A DNA stretch of 64,000 nt from Otis tarda (lineage: Eukaryota; Chordata; Aves; Otidiformes; Otididae): NCBI GenBank assembly GCA_026413225.1, contig CM048557.1, positions 4,642,501 through 4,706,500 of the forward strand, in the 5' to 3' direction. The position numbers and the translations under genes are program-made. The notes below the pieces were generated by a model. That model saw nothing but the letters and a program-made list of their open reading frames with translations, was not told where the DNA came from and did not search any database. This document shows, one piece after another, positions 1 to 9,766 of this stretch. Every line of letters begins with the position of its first letter. Positions within the stretch are counted from its first letter, which is position 1.

Positions 1-106
1 TAAAACTGACCCGCAAAACTACGTTTAAAAAAAAAAAAAAAAGGAAAAACAAAGAGGCAACATGCTCCTCTACCATTTAGGTTCTCTGCACTAAATCTCT
101 CAAGGC

Positions 107-271
107 GTGCCTGTAATTGCTAAACACCACCAGTTTGAATTTGAGCTTGTAAAACTGGCTTCTGTCCCAGCTACAGTGGCAGACCAGATAATAAAAGCCA
201 TTATCTACAATAAGAATGCAGCTTTAATCCCACATGTTGTAGGTAAGATTGCCACAGCGTTACTGTATTCT
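107..271 (+). pseudogene. Possible short-chain dehydrogenase tail fragment
   Basis: An open frame (opening codon GTG at 107; an in-frame stop at 92-94 lies upstream) encodes a segment VADQIIKAIIYNKNAALIP at about residues 24-42. The spacing of V-A, the A-I helix, N-K, and L-I-P is reminiscent of the C-terminal region of membrane-associated short-chain dehydrogenases (SDR16C/RDH10/HSD17B11 type), where a 'PE.VA....A...N......P' pattern is usual. A strong donor-like AG|GTAAG lies at 241-247 inside the frame. No catalytic Y-x-x-x-K or nucleotide-binding motif is present, because those lie earlier in the protein. The ORF then runs into CR1 sequence. It is antisense to RCN1. The resemblance is by eye over about 40 residues; chance similarity is a real possibility. 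Confidence 0.22.
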
Positions 272-848
272 GGGTACTGGCCTGTGGGAAACTATGGATC
301 AGGAACAATGTGGGCAGCAGGAGTAGGGGAATGATCGTGCCCCTGTACTCGCCACTGGTGAGGCTGCACCTCAAATACTGTGTTCAGTTTTGGGCCCCCC
401 CACTACAAGAGAGACACTGAGGTGCTGGAGTGCATCCAGAGCAGGGCAACTAAGGTGATGAAGGGTCTGGATAACAAGTCTTATGAGAAGCAGCTGAAGG
501 AACTGGGGTTGTTTATCCTGGAGAAGAGGAGGCTGAGGTGAGACCTCATTGCTCTCTACAACTACCTGAAAGGAGGTTGTAGGGAAGTGTGTGCTGGCCT
601 CTTCTCCCAAGTAACTTGTGATAGGACGAAAGGAAATGATCTCAAGTTGCGGCAGGGGAGGTTTAGATTGGATATTAAGAAGCACTTCTTTACTGAAATA
701 GTGGTCAGGCACTGGAACAGGATGCCCAAGGAAGTGGTGGATTCACCATCCCTGGAGGTGTTCAAAGAATATGCAGACATGGCACTTTGGGACATGGTTT
801 AGTGGTCATGGTGGTGTTGGGTTGACAGTTGGACTTGATGATTCTGCT
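272..848 (+). mobile_element. CR1 LINE fragment, old copy
   Basis: This matches the 3' part of the CR1 non-LTR retrotransposon. The reverse-transcriptase ORF tail is recognisable in shifting frames: the block ending YCVQFWAP near 375-400, then the EKRRL and GRFRLDIKK segments, and a terminal frame at 587-802. The tail reads GTTGGACTTGATGATTCT and then stops, without the usual ATTCTATG repeat end. The left boundary is soft: CR1-like words such as ATCAGGAACAATGTGGG appear from about 297, with a weaker match from about 272. A stop in the EKRRL block and frame shifts show it is dead. It differs more from the other three copies than they do from each other, so it belongs to an older or different subfamily. 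Confidence 0.9.
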
Positions 849-2342
849 AGTGGCTCTTTGGTATTTTAAATACGAAAGAAGTCAGGACTGTTCACTAGAA
901 AATTATTCATGCCGCTTCCTTTTCACCTGTACTCTTGTTTTTATAGGTCCATTGCATCCATGTGCACTATTTCGCTCCGGTTCCCAGTTGAATACGGGGA
1001 CAAAGAAACAGTCTTGCCTACAGGCTCCCAAAGGTATGGGTAAGAAGCTACTGCATGGACTGTGGACCTCAATTTTTATACCTGTAAAATGGCTCAGGAT
1101 CATTCTAAGTTTTGTAGCAGAGGTGATGTACATTGGTCAGTCTGAAAAGCCTTAGTGCCTTTATTTTAAATTGTTAATTCTTGAATACAGCAAAGAATTC
1201 AAGCAGTGTGTTAACAGACACAAAACGCCAGCTCATACACGGGAGTTTACATGCTCAAGTGTGAAATACCTGAAAGCTTACTTTCTCCCTTTATCTTAAG
1301 TGAGATTACAGTCAGAATTAGTTTTCTGACTGTAATAAATAATAAAGAAGCTAGAGGGCATGTGCAACAGGTACATACAACCTGCTATTACACAGATTTA
1401 AGCTGCCAGTCTGCAAAGACCTCTGGTGATGAAACAAAGTTGAGGCAAGAAAATCATTGCTATGAAGTAGCTGAAAGAGGGAGACTTCCCCTCTACATCT
1501 GATGTGAGTACAACTGCATGCTGATAAACTCTGGACTTGGCCTGTATATCGGTGATACCGGACTAAGAGCTTATGACAGAATTAGACAGTTCTCTAACTA
1601 CTGTTAAACTGAGTTTTAATTAATGAGGCGTAAAGGAGGGAGAAGAAGTAAAACAAGGAAACTTGTTGCATGGTCTCTGTTCTTGGTGCAGAGAGCAGCA
1701 CGGAAGCAAGAGCAACAGTGTGAGACAGCGGGCAAAGATGTCACAAGTGGAAAAGCTGCGGGAAGACGGCTTCGAGCTGACTTGTAAATGGAGCTGTGAA
1801 GAAAGAATGGTTTAAACTTGATTCAAACTAATCTGGTCCAGGCAAGCGACCCAGAGGTAAGGAGCTGCAGCAGCAAAGCCCTCCAGCAGCTGGTGAGGTC
1901 TGTCCAACACCAGGCACAGCACGGCACACAGCAGACCCCCTCCAGGAGGTTTATTGCTGTAGGACCAGAAAAGGCAGGAGAGAAAAACGCAGAAGTGATG
2001 AACTGCTGGTTGCTCGTTCGCAAAATCAGCGAGGGGTGAGGGCAGCCTAACCGCAGAGCTGTCACTGGCTACACGGAGGTACCAGGCACCGTCACAGAGA
2101 GCGGGAGCTGGCGCGGGGCACGCAATCCTCAATGCCCTCCAGCCGCCCCGCCCCGCCCCACACCCAAAGGGCCGCCCCACGCCACCTCCCGGCCGCTTGC
2201 GGCCCCTTCCCGCGCCCACCCCGGGCGGCGGGCCGCCCCCGCCGGGCCCTCCCCCTGCCACGTTTCCGCAGGCCGCCACGCTGCGGCGACCGGGGCGGCG
2301 GTTGTAGCGGGGCGGGCAGCGGCCCCAGCCCGCGCCTCTTAC

Positions 2343-2560
2343 CCCAGCCTTTCCCGGCTCTCCTCCGGGCTGAGCTGGTCGAAGCTCCGCGCCTCCTCCT
2401 TGCCCAGGAAGGCCTCGTGGTCGTACTGGAAGCCGGGCCGGTCCTCGTGCTGCGCGGCGCCGGGCCGCCCCCGCTCCTGCCGCGCTGTCGGCTTCCCCAG
2501 CCCGGCCGGCAGCACCAGCAGCGCCAGCGCCAGCCGCCACCCGGCCCCGCCGCCCGCCAT
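2343..2560 (-). CDS. RCN1: Reticulocalbin-1, first coding exon (partial gene)
   Basis: Reticulocalbins are CREC-family, Ca2+-binding EF-hand proteins of the secretory pathway; RCN1 resides in the ER lumen. The exon encodes residues 1-72 plus two bases of codon 73. Residues 1-22 form a signal peptide with hydrophobic core [13 protein letters not shown], followed by K-P-T, the usual mature start in this family. Residues 44-56 read [13 protein letters not shown] and residues 60-73 read [14 protein letters not shown], the conserved block just before EF-hand 1. The exon ends at a strong donor (CTGGG|GTAAGAG), phase 2. The ATG at 2560-2558 has G at -3 and G at +4. The frame stays open upstream to 2938, so this start rests on the signal peptide and family alignment. 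EF-hands and the C-terminal HDEL expected in a ~330-residue protein are in later exons outside the window. [12 protein letters not shown] fits RCN1 or RCN3 better than calumenin; the AT-rich gene-desert setting favours RCN1. Confidence 0.85.
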
Positions 2561-2680
2561 GCCCCGCGCCCCACCGCTCCCCAGGCCCCCGCGGCCGCCG
2601 CGCACCGACAGGCCCCTCCGAGGCGGTGGCACCGACCACCCCCTGCACCGCCCCGGTCCCGCTCCTCCCCCGGCCGGCCG

Positions 2681-2706
2681 AGGGCGGGGGGACCGGACGC
2701 GATTGG
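2681..2706 (-). promoter_or_regulatory. GC box and inverted CCAAT box of the RCN1 promoter
   Basis: A GC-box core GGGCGGGG lies at 2682-2689 and ATTGG at 2702-2706 reads CCAAT on the minus strand. They sit about 120-145 bases upstream of the chosen ATG, in the order and spacing of Sp1 plus NF-Y promoters. I see no TATA box, as is usual for CpG-island promoters. The transcription start is inferred to lie between about 2570 and 2660. Confidence 0.55.
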
Positions 2707-5700
2707 GCCGCGGCCGGTCGGGAGCGCAGAGCGGCCCGGCCCGGCGCCACGTCTGCAGAGCGGTGCGGGGCCGCCCGGCGGCCGCGGGTTTGTCGAGAGG
2801 AGCGGGAGAGCCCTGCTCGGCGCGGGGAGGGGGGGAGCCGAGGGTCCCCTTCCGCTCGCTTCCCACCGTTAAAAAGCCACTTGAGCACAAAATAGCGGAT
2901 CCTTTCCGTGCCTCTGCTGTTCTGTGTGGTTTATTCATCCAGAGTTACCGGGTTGATGGTTTCTGCTGTCATCCTAAATTGGTTAGGAAAGGACAAAAGT
3001 ATGATTTATTTTTTTTTTTCTTCTTGAGTTTACAAAGCTAGTGAGATGCTTTTCACTTTGGGTTTGGTTTTTTTGTGTGTGTGTGTTAAGCATATACTTG
3101 TGAAACACAGTTCTTGTTAACACATTCAGGAATCTCGTATTTGTGCAATAATTCAGATGCGACTCTTTTTCATGTCTCAGGTTTCTAATGTCCCTGATTC
3201 CTACATCTATAACATTGTTTCTAACGTTTTTCCAGAAATGAGGCTGTGTTGAGGTGCCGAATTTCTGCCTTCCGGAGCCACGTGGTGGTACAGTGTGCTA
3301 CTAGTTAAAAGACAAATCATTTGCATAGGTAACAGGTATGTTTTACTGCTCATTCACCCCATCAGTGCTGTAACGTTGCTGCTTGATGTTTGATCTTAGT
3401 AGCAGAGGAATATGAAGTTATATGAGGGATGTGGGAAATGAATCTATCTGTATGTTCTGTTGTCAGAAAAATTTGGAGCTGCCTCTGTGAGAAAAGCTAC
3501 AGCAACAGCAATGCAGAATGGGCAAAGTGCGTACGTGGTCATTCATTTGAAAGCCTCCAGATATTGGGAGGATTTGCCTCAGGGATATGGGTTCTGGCCA
3601 TCGGTACATTTTAATTTTGCCCTGTGTTTGCATTCAAGTGTGAATGAGCCCTGAAGTGTGGCGTTCTTATGAAAGATGGGAAATCATGAATGTTCTGATC
3701 CCTCTAGACTTGGTTCAGGACTGTTGGTAATAACAATAAAAATTTGATTGATCCAGTATGACTTTCTGTGGAAAAGGGAAGATATTGCAATTACTTGTCC
3801 TTAGAGGGCTGAAGCCTTACATCTTAATGCTGAGAACAGACTGCCCGTTCAGTTAAAACAGTTGTTGATCTGGTCAGTCTCAATGTTGCCAGATTTTTGT
3901 GTCACTCAGATTAACGTTTGCAGATATTGCTGTTGGGCTATCGTGACCTTATCAAACACATTAAACTCTCAATCCTCTGCGAAAAGTCACGCCTTCTACC
4001 CCTTTTACTCAGTTCGCAAAATGATAGAAGTTTTCTCTTAAACCCTTTATCCACAACACTTGTTTTGTAAAATACTGCATAATGTTTTCTGAGTTACTGG
4101 TATTTTCTGGTTTAGCAGTGCTCCTGTGAACATCTCTGCTGAGAGAAGCCTACTGCTGCTGAATGATTAATATTGATTAGGTTTAGAGTTTAAGGTGCTG
4201 TTTTTGTAATCCACACTTCTTTCAGTAATGCGTCTGAGTTTTATACACATAAGGTTTCTTTGAAATATTGCAAAATACCAGGTCTGCCACATTGACAATG
4301 TTTTTTAGCCATACATTTATGCAGCAGCAGGCATGCTGGGTAGTTTATAAGCTTTTAATGAAACGCTGGCAGATATTAGGGTTTATGGTCTGGAAAACAG
4401 TGCAAATCAAAGAGCTTTGCTTACTGTTTATAGCATTTTTCTAACAATATTTATCCCACTTTTCCATCTTGCATTTTACTCTTCACATATTTACTTTCCC
4501 TTTCACTGATATATTTACAATCAATGAAGTATTTTGTATGAAATATACTTAGACCTACAATATACCTGTCATCATGTGGGTCCAGTTACCTGGGCAAAAC
4601 CTGAGATTACTTGTTTCATATCCTACTTTGTCTTCAGTCTGCATTTATCCTAATGAAGGTACACTTATATCTTGCATCTTTAGTCAGTGTTTCTGAACGT
4701 CATTAATTGTGCCTTTCCCGAGGCCATGTAAATGATCCCTGAGGGATGCCATGTTTCCTGACTGCCTGCTGGCTAATACCTGTTCTTATCATGCTTTCAG
4801 TAGCAATACTCTTCTCAGCATATCATCTCTATCAGTACATTTTTCAAGTCCCATCTGCTAAAATAGTCAAAATAACTTGGTGTCATAGTGTAGCTTTCCA
4901 AGTATGGACCTTTGTGTGCTCTGACTTAGATTTGAAGTTCATATTAAAGCTAGAGTGAGATTCAGGCCTGAAGACTGAGTCATGGTTTGGTTTGAAAGGT
5001 TATGGTGAAAGTAAGAGTGACATAGCACCTAAGAGTACTCTGTTAGTATTATTAGGAAGTAAAGATAAATGTCTGTGAGAAGCAGATGATTTCTAAGCAA
5101 GTGGAAGAAATTGTTCTTCAGAGAAGCTAGAAATGGAAAATACAACAAATTTTCTCCTCAATGCTACTATACTCTGTAAATCCAGAATAACTAAATTATA
5201 GCATTCCACTGTGCACAGAACATATTATTAGTTTGGCTGGATATGGGACTAATGTATGTCGCCTCAAAATAAATTATAGAAAGCTATTTTGTATTTTCCA
5301 GATTTATATTTTACATTCCAGTTAGCCTAATGTGCTTTACTCAGATCATAGCAGCTGCACTGTTTTTTTTAAAACCTTGTCTTTTCCTTAGTGCACAGGA
5401 CACTTTCATGAAGTTGTTGAAAAATTTCCATTGATACTGATAGACTGCAGCTCAAGCCGTTTGTATACAGTGCTGCTGGATTTTATTGGAAATGTAATTC
5501 TAACAGTATTTCAGAACAAGCTTTTTATGTCTAATTTATTTTGGATGATCTAGCATTAGATACCCTGTTTCAGCCAAATTCTGCTAGGTGTTAATTGCTC
5601 TCTTCAACTTGGGTGTACAACTGTAGATGAACTGTAGCTTTTGTCTCAGGTCCTGTGGGAAACTAGAAGTTCAGAGATCAGAGTACAATCAGGTCGCAGC

Positions 5701-5822
5701 CTGCAAATAGCAGCAGAAGCGTTACAGGAGGGGAAATGGGAGAACTTTCGGAGAACCATTTTGATTAGACTTAGTTTTGGCCTGTCCTGACTAGCTGCTT
5801 CATCACAACACTATGTCCCTCT

Positions 5823-5824
<2 letters not shown>

Positions 5825-5860
<36 letters not shown>
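5825..5860. repeat. Uninterrupted T tract (36 bases)
   Basis: A pure run of 36 T follows CTCTTC and precedes GCTGTGTGGG. It is the longest homopolymer in the window. It could be the poly(A) tail of a minus-strand retrocopy inserted here, or a simple-sequence expansion; the sequence to its right contains no frame I recognise. Confidence 0.95.
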
Positions 5861-5865
<5 letters not shown>

Positions 5866-6073
5866 GTGGGTGTAGTATACATCACTCTCTCTTCCTTCTC
5901 TTCATCTTTTTGTGCCTAGCTTGCCAGAAGCAAGTTTCTTGACATAATCTACCCCAAATAATCTACGCACAATAATCATGAGGCCGATAACCTTGTTTGC
6001 TCTGTGCGATACAGCGCTTCTCTTGCTCTGTACCTCTCTTATCTAGTTGTGCTGTAAACTCTTTGGAAAGGGG

Positions 6074-6146
6074 TTTTCTACTGTTTCTACTGATCAGTTT
6101 CTGGTTACTCCTACTGGTTACTGTTTCTGCTGATTTTCTACTGAGC
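6074..6146 (+). repeat. Degenerate TTTCTACTG-type repeat
   Basis: Variants of TTTCTACTG and TTTCTGCTGA recur about five times in 73 bases (TTTTCTACTG, TTTCTACTGATC, TTTCTGGTTACT, TTTCTGCTGATT, TTTCTACTGAGC), interleaved with ACTGGTTACTG. It reads as an eroded local tandem array. Confidence 0.5.
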
Positions 6147-8390
6147 CTGTGCAGTATCTGGCTCGCTTGGGCATGGTCTGAGTTGGCCCTTAAGGTACTG
6201 TTGTCAATAAGCGTAGTTAACAACCATTTTAGGTCTTGAAGTTTTTCTCTTATCAGGAATCTTTGTGATTAGTGGGTTTTTTTCAGACATTTATGTTTTC
6301 AAGTGTATAAAAAGATCCTTTGCTTCTGACAGCATGAATCTGGGCGCTGTATGTGTAATTTGCCCTGGTAATTACTTATGTATGGTGATAACCATAGCAA
6401 CATCCCAGGTAGATAATGTCATGCAAATTACTGCAGCTCCAGGGATGGAAGATGTTAATACAAGTATGTACTCGCACCCCTGGTCTTCAGTGTTTTGCAG
6501 CGACTCTTCCTTCCCCTGTATGTGTTGTTTTTAAATTTCCTTTCCTCACTATGATCGGGAAAGAAAGGAAAACCTCTTGCTATTTTTTTCATTGGTATTC
6601 ACACAGAGGGAGGGGGAGGGTGGTCCTTCAATGTTTCTGTCATGAATAATTTTGTATGCACAGTGGAAATTCCACAGTGTATGTAGGGCATAAAAGTCTA
6701 GAGACTTGGATACACTGCAGGGCCGTGTCGTGCTTAAACTCAAGTTCTTGCATTTGTAAACGTGGGGTGTGAGCATATGGGGATGGAACTGTAGCCACAG
6801 ATGTTTGGACTGAGGTGCAAACCTCCTCAAATCATTTACAGAGGATAGGGGAGAGCAGCTTTGTTTTTCAAAGCAGACATGCTGTGGCTGAATACTTGTC
6901 AGGGCCAGTGCATTGTTACTGAAATGAAAGAAATAGCGGAGAGGAAGCTGGTAACAGTTATCCCTTGTTTGGTCACCAGCAAGAGAAACAAAAAAAATCT
7001 ATATGAATGCTGATCTGCTTATACACTAGTCCTTGTGCAGCCTTAGAACCCTGGAGGTACGAAAATAAGCTAAGCCTCTAACCTGTAACTTTTGTTAAAG
7101 ACATAAAAAAAAAAAGGAGGCAAGAAAATTGGTTAAGTAAAGGTTTTGCTTTTCTGGTGAAGAATGAAATTGTTGCTGAATTCTTTTTGCTTTGTGGCTA
7201 AATAGTGGGAATGTGGGTGTTAGTCCTGCAATCACTGCTGAAGTTACTGATTACTGGAGGCTGTACTGCCCCGGCCATTAGATGAGTAAATACCCCGATT
7301 AGAAAGAGTGGTGGTTTGTGGAGAGTCAAAGACTGTGCAGGCAGCCAGAGGCACATATGTAGTCAGATCCCAGGTTGTGAGGAAAATGTTCCCAAAGCAA
7401 GTTGAGCTATTCATTAGGCCAGCACTGAACTGCCTTCATCACAGAAACACCGTCTTTCTCAAACAGAACCGTGGTGGGCAGTGGAAACAAAATTACTGAA
7501 GTCACTAAGCAACTTTATTTGTGCTAGAGGTAGTAGATGCGGAGAGTGTTCATTAATTGGAGATTAAAATACTGCCAATCTATATCCCCTGGTATCTGTA
7601 CAGGGGTGTTTGCCACTCTTACAGGCCTGCCTACAAATCCCAGATTGTAAGGTTTAATCTTTTCCCCTCTAATTTCTCTGTGAATTAGCAATTTGATGCT
7701 TTACCCAATGGTTGCACTGATAGCGCTCTTCAGCCATGCCAGCCTGCCAAGAACCGCTATTGATGGCAGTGGAATTTGAAAGGTACCCATGGTAAAAGTA
7801 CCCAAAGGTAATCCAGTTTGTTGTTAAACCTCACAACAGCGCTTGGAGCTACAGACATCCCTGATTTACACTGGATTTTTAAAATAAACATCTGCTAGGA
7901 TGCCCACCAAAGAAAAACAAAATACACCAGAAAAAAATATAGTAAGTCAGGCATTTTATCATCTGACAGAAACTATGGAGTCTAATTGTGTGCTGGAGTT
8001 TTTGCCTGTGTACTTCGCGTATAATGGACATTTCTTTGTCATTTCAGTATTCAGCATGTGATTGAGGATGGCCTCTCCTCAGACTCTGTATCACGTTGAA
8101 GGGACTAGTAGGTGCCTTGGAATTATAGAGGTAGCTAAACTGCGGTCCTAGCAAGTTAAATGTACACTCTCTTCAAAATAAAATTCAGAATAACAGTACT
8201 AATAGACCTCCTAAGACCCTGTTTGCAGGCCAGTTTCTTTGACTGACCAATATCACAGCCAGGCAAAACACCTGACTATAATTATCCAGTCCTCTGCTTT
8301 CCATGGCTAGGATGTCTTCTTCAGGACTGAACTGACCTCTTCCTAAATAAGTTCAGGAGGCAGTGGGGTTCATCACTGGCATCATGGCCC

Positions 8391-8845
8391 TTCCAGAGGA
8401 GGGCCATGAAGATGATGAGAGGGCTGGAGCACCTCTCCTGTGAGGACAGGCTGAGAGAGCTGGGGCTGTTCAGCCTGGAGAAGAGGAGGCTCCAGGGAGA
8501 CCTTATAGCAGCCTTCCAGTACCTAAAGGGGGCTTGTAAGAAAGATGGGGAGGGACTCTTCAGCAGGGCCTGTTGTGATAGGATGAGGGGTAATGGTTTT
8601 AAAATAGAGGGAGGTAGATTCAGACTGGATATAAGGAAAAGTTTTTTACAATGAGGATGGTGGAACACTGGAAGAGGTTGCCCAGAGAGGTGGTGGATGC
8701 CCCATCCCTGGCAACGTTCAAGGCCAGGTTGGCCGGGGCTCTGAGCAACCTGATCTGGTTGGGCATGTCCCTGCTCCTTGCAGGGGGGTTGGACTAGATG
8801 ACCTTTAAAGGTCCCTTCCAACCCAAAACATTCTATGATTCTATT
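8391..8845 (+). mobile_element. CR1 LINE, 5'-truncated copy with intact 3' end
   Basis: A well-preserved CR1 3' segment. It begins in the CCAGAGGAGGGCCATGAAG block and carries GCTGGAGCACCTCTCCTGTG, the GGTAGATTCAGACTGGATAT block, GCAACCTGATCTGGTTGGGC and the terminal GGTTGGACTAGATGACCTTT. It ends in ATTCTATGATTCTATT, the microsatellite-like CR1 tail. The open frame at 8406-8654 is the tail of the CR1 reverse-transcriptase ORF; the long antisense frame at 8321-8821 is a CR1 shadow. Truncation at the 5' end is normal for this family. It shares its subfamily with the copies at 17513 and 51497. Confidence 0.97.
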
Positions 8846-9726
8846 TTTTTGTTTGTTTCCCTGTGATCTTGTTGTTAAAGTGTATGTCTCTATGGTTTTG
8901 ATTTATTATTTTTATTCACAGAGTAAGGTATTATTAACACTGGATTAAAAATGAAAAGGCTGCCAGTAACCTAGGAGTGTCTGAGAAATGGTGTCAGTTG
9001 TTAATGAAACTCATAGCACAGGCATTCAATTGGAGATCTTAAAAGTTCATCCCAGAAACTGCTGACATTGCAAAGCTTCCCTCAGAGCTGCAGTATCATT
9101 CCAACACAGGGAAAAAAGTGTGTATGAAAAAAGATTTGCCTAGGTTAATGCCACATGTGGGGTTAACATTGGGTTTAATGATTCCAGTTCACTGCTCTAG
9201 CAAGAGCGTTGCCTTCCTCCCTGCGCTACATAGTCTTCACATTTTTATTTGCTTCTAGCTAAGAAAACTAAGGGAAGCTGCCAGCATGTGGAAAAGTGCT
9301 ATGTCAGCAAGCTGTGCAGTATGTATTTAACAAGCTGGTATATTTTATCAGAAAGCAAAGGCAATAGTAACATCAAATTCATATGTCTAAAAAGCATGTG
9401 TGTTTAATAAATAACATTTGATGTGCATGATTTTATTTACTGTCTCTTCTCCTTGCTTTTTCCGCCTCGCCAGTTGCTCACCTTTGCTAGTTTATGACAT
9501 GATGTTCAAGGAAACGTTGCATTATCACATGCAGCAGACATCAACAGAGAGAAATTGGCTTGTCATTAATGATAATTGTAAAACCAACCCTACAATGAAC
9601 CCTCCTTTTGGCCACAACCTCTGCCTCCTGAGTGCAGAAGTAAAACAACATCCACAGCTCTCATCTGTTGATCATTTTTAACCAGGGTTAAAATCTCCAT
9701 GTGTAAAGGTCAAGTGTGTAGAGGTG

Positions 9727-9766
9727 GCTCATCATAGGGCTGGGAGGTTCATCATAGGGCTGGGAG
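9727..9766 (+). repeat. 20-bp tandem duplication
   Basis: Two adjacent 20-base units, each with core TCATCATAGGGCTGGGAG, differ at one base (GCTCATC versus GTTCATC). A short local duplication. Confidence 0.9.

Larger units (their letters stand above)
1..2342 (-). other. RCN1: Intron 1 of RCN1 (3' part beyond window)
   Basis: This stretch lies downstream of the GT donor at 2342-2341 on the minus strand, so it is the beginning of intron 1 of the reticulocalbin-like gene. No minus-strand reading frame here shows the EF-hand sequence expected of exon 2, so exon 2 must lie outside the window. The intron holds an old CR1 copy, a short dehydrogenase-like ORF and a run of A at about 29-44. The part from about 2096 to 2342 is still inside the CpG island. 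Bases 850-2090 show no other feature I can support. Confidence 0.75.
2096..2875. promoter_or_regulatory. CpG island over the RCN1 promoter and exon 1
   Basis: Dense CpG and very high G+C run from about 2096 to about 2875, in sharp contrast to the AT-rich flanks. The island spans the 5' flank, the first coding exon and the first ~250 bases of intron 1. Such islands mark broadly expressed, unmethylated promoters, which fits a housekeeping ER protein. GC-box cores occur within it, for example CCGCCCCGCCCCGCCCC at about 2143-2159 in the intron and GGGCGGGG at 2682-2689 upstream. Long open frames on both strands here come from the lack of AT-rich stop codons, not from coding. Confidence 0.93.
2876..8390. 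other. Intergenic, upstream of RCN1; no gene seen
   Basis: The sequence turns AT-rich directly after the CpG island. Open frames are short and look random, including one at 3460-3654 with no recognised motif. It contains a (GT)n run at about 3074-3087, a 36-base T tract at 5825-5860 and a degenerate pyrimidine-rich repeat at about 6074-6146. No RNA gene or coding exon could be supported. Confidence 0.6.

Noticed and set aside
587..802. 71-codon frame with GRFRLDIKK and HWNRMP
   Set aside because: It is the C-terminal remnant of the CR1 reverse-transcriptase ORF and is included in the CR1 call, not a host gene.
1812..2888. 358-codon minus-strand frame and several long plus-strand frames (2132-2872, 2400-3041) over the CpG island
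   Set aside because: They are rich in P, R, G and A only because GC-rich DNA lacks stop codons. Only the frame with the signal peptide and [12 protein letters not shown] block matches a protein family.
3460..3654. 64-codon frame near the CpG island considered as a divergent small gene
   Set aside because: No family resemblance, no CpG-island promoter of its own and no convincing splice sites.
8321..8821. 166-codon minus-strand frame with EGTFKGHLVQPP
   Set aside because: It is the antisense of the CR1 3' end; the same words occur at 17534-17794 in the other CR1 copy.
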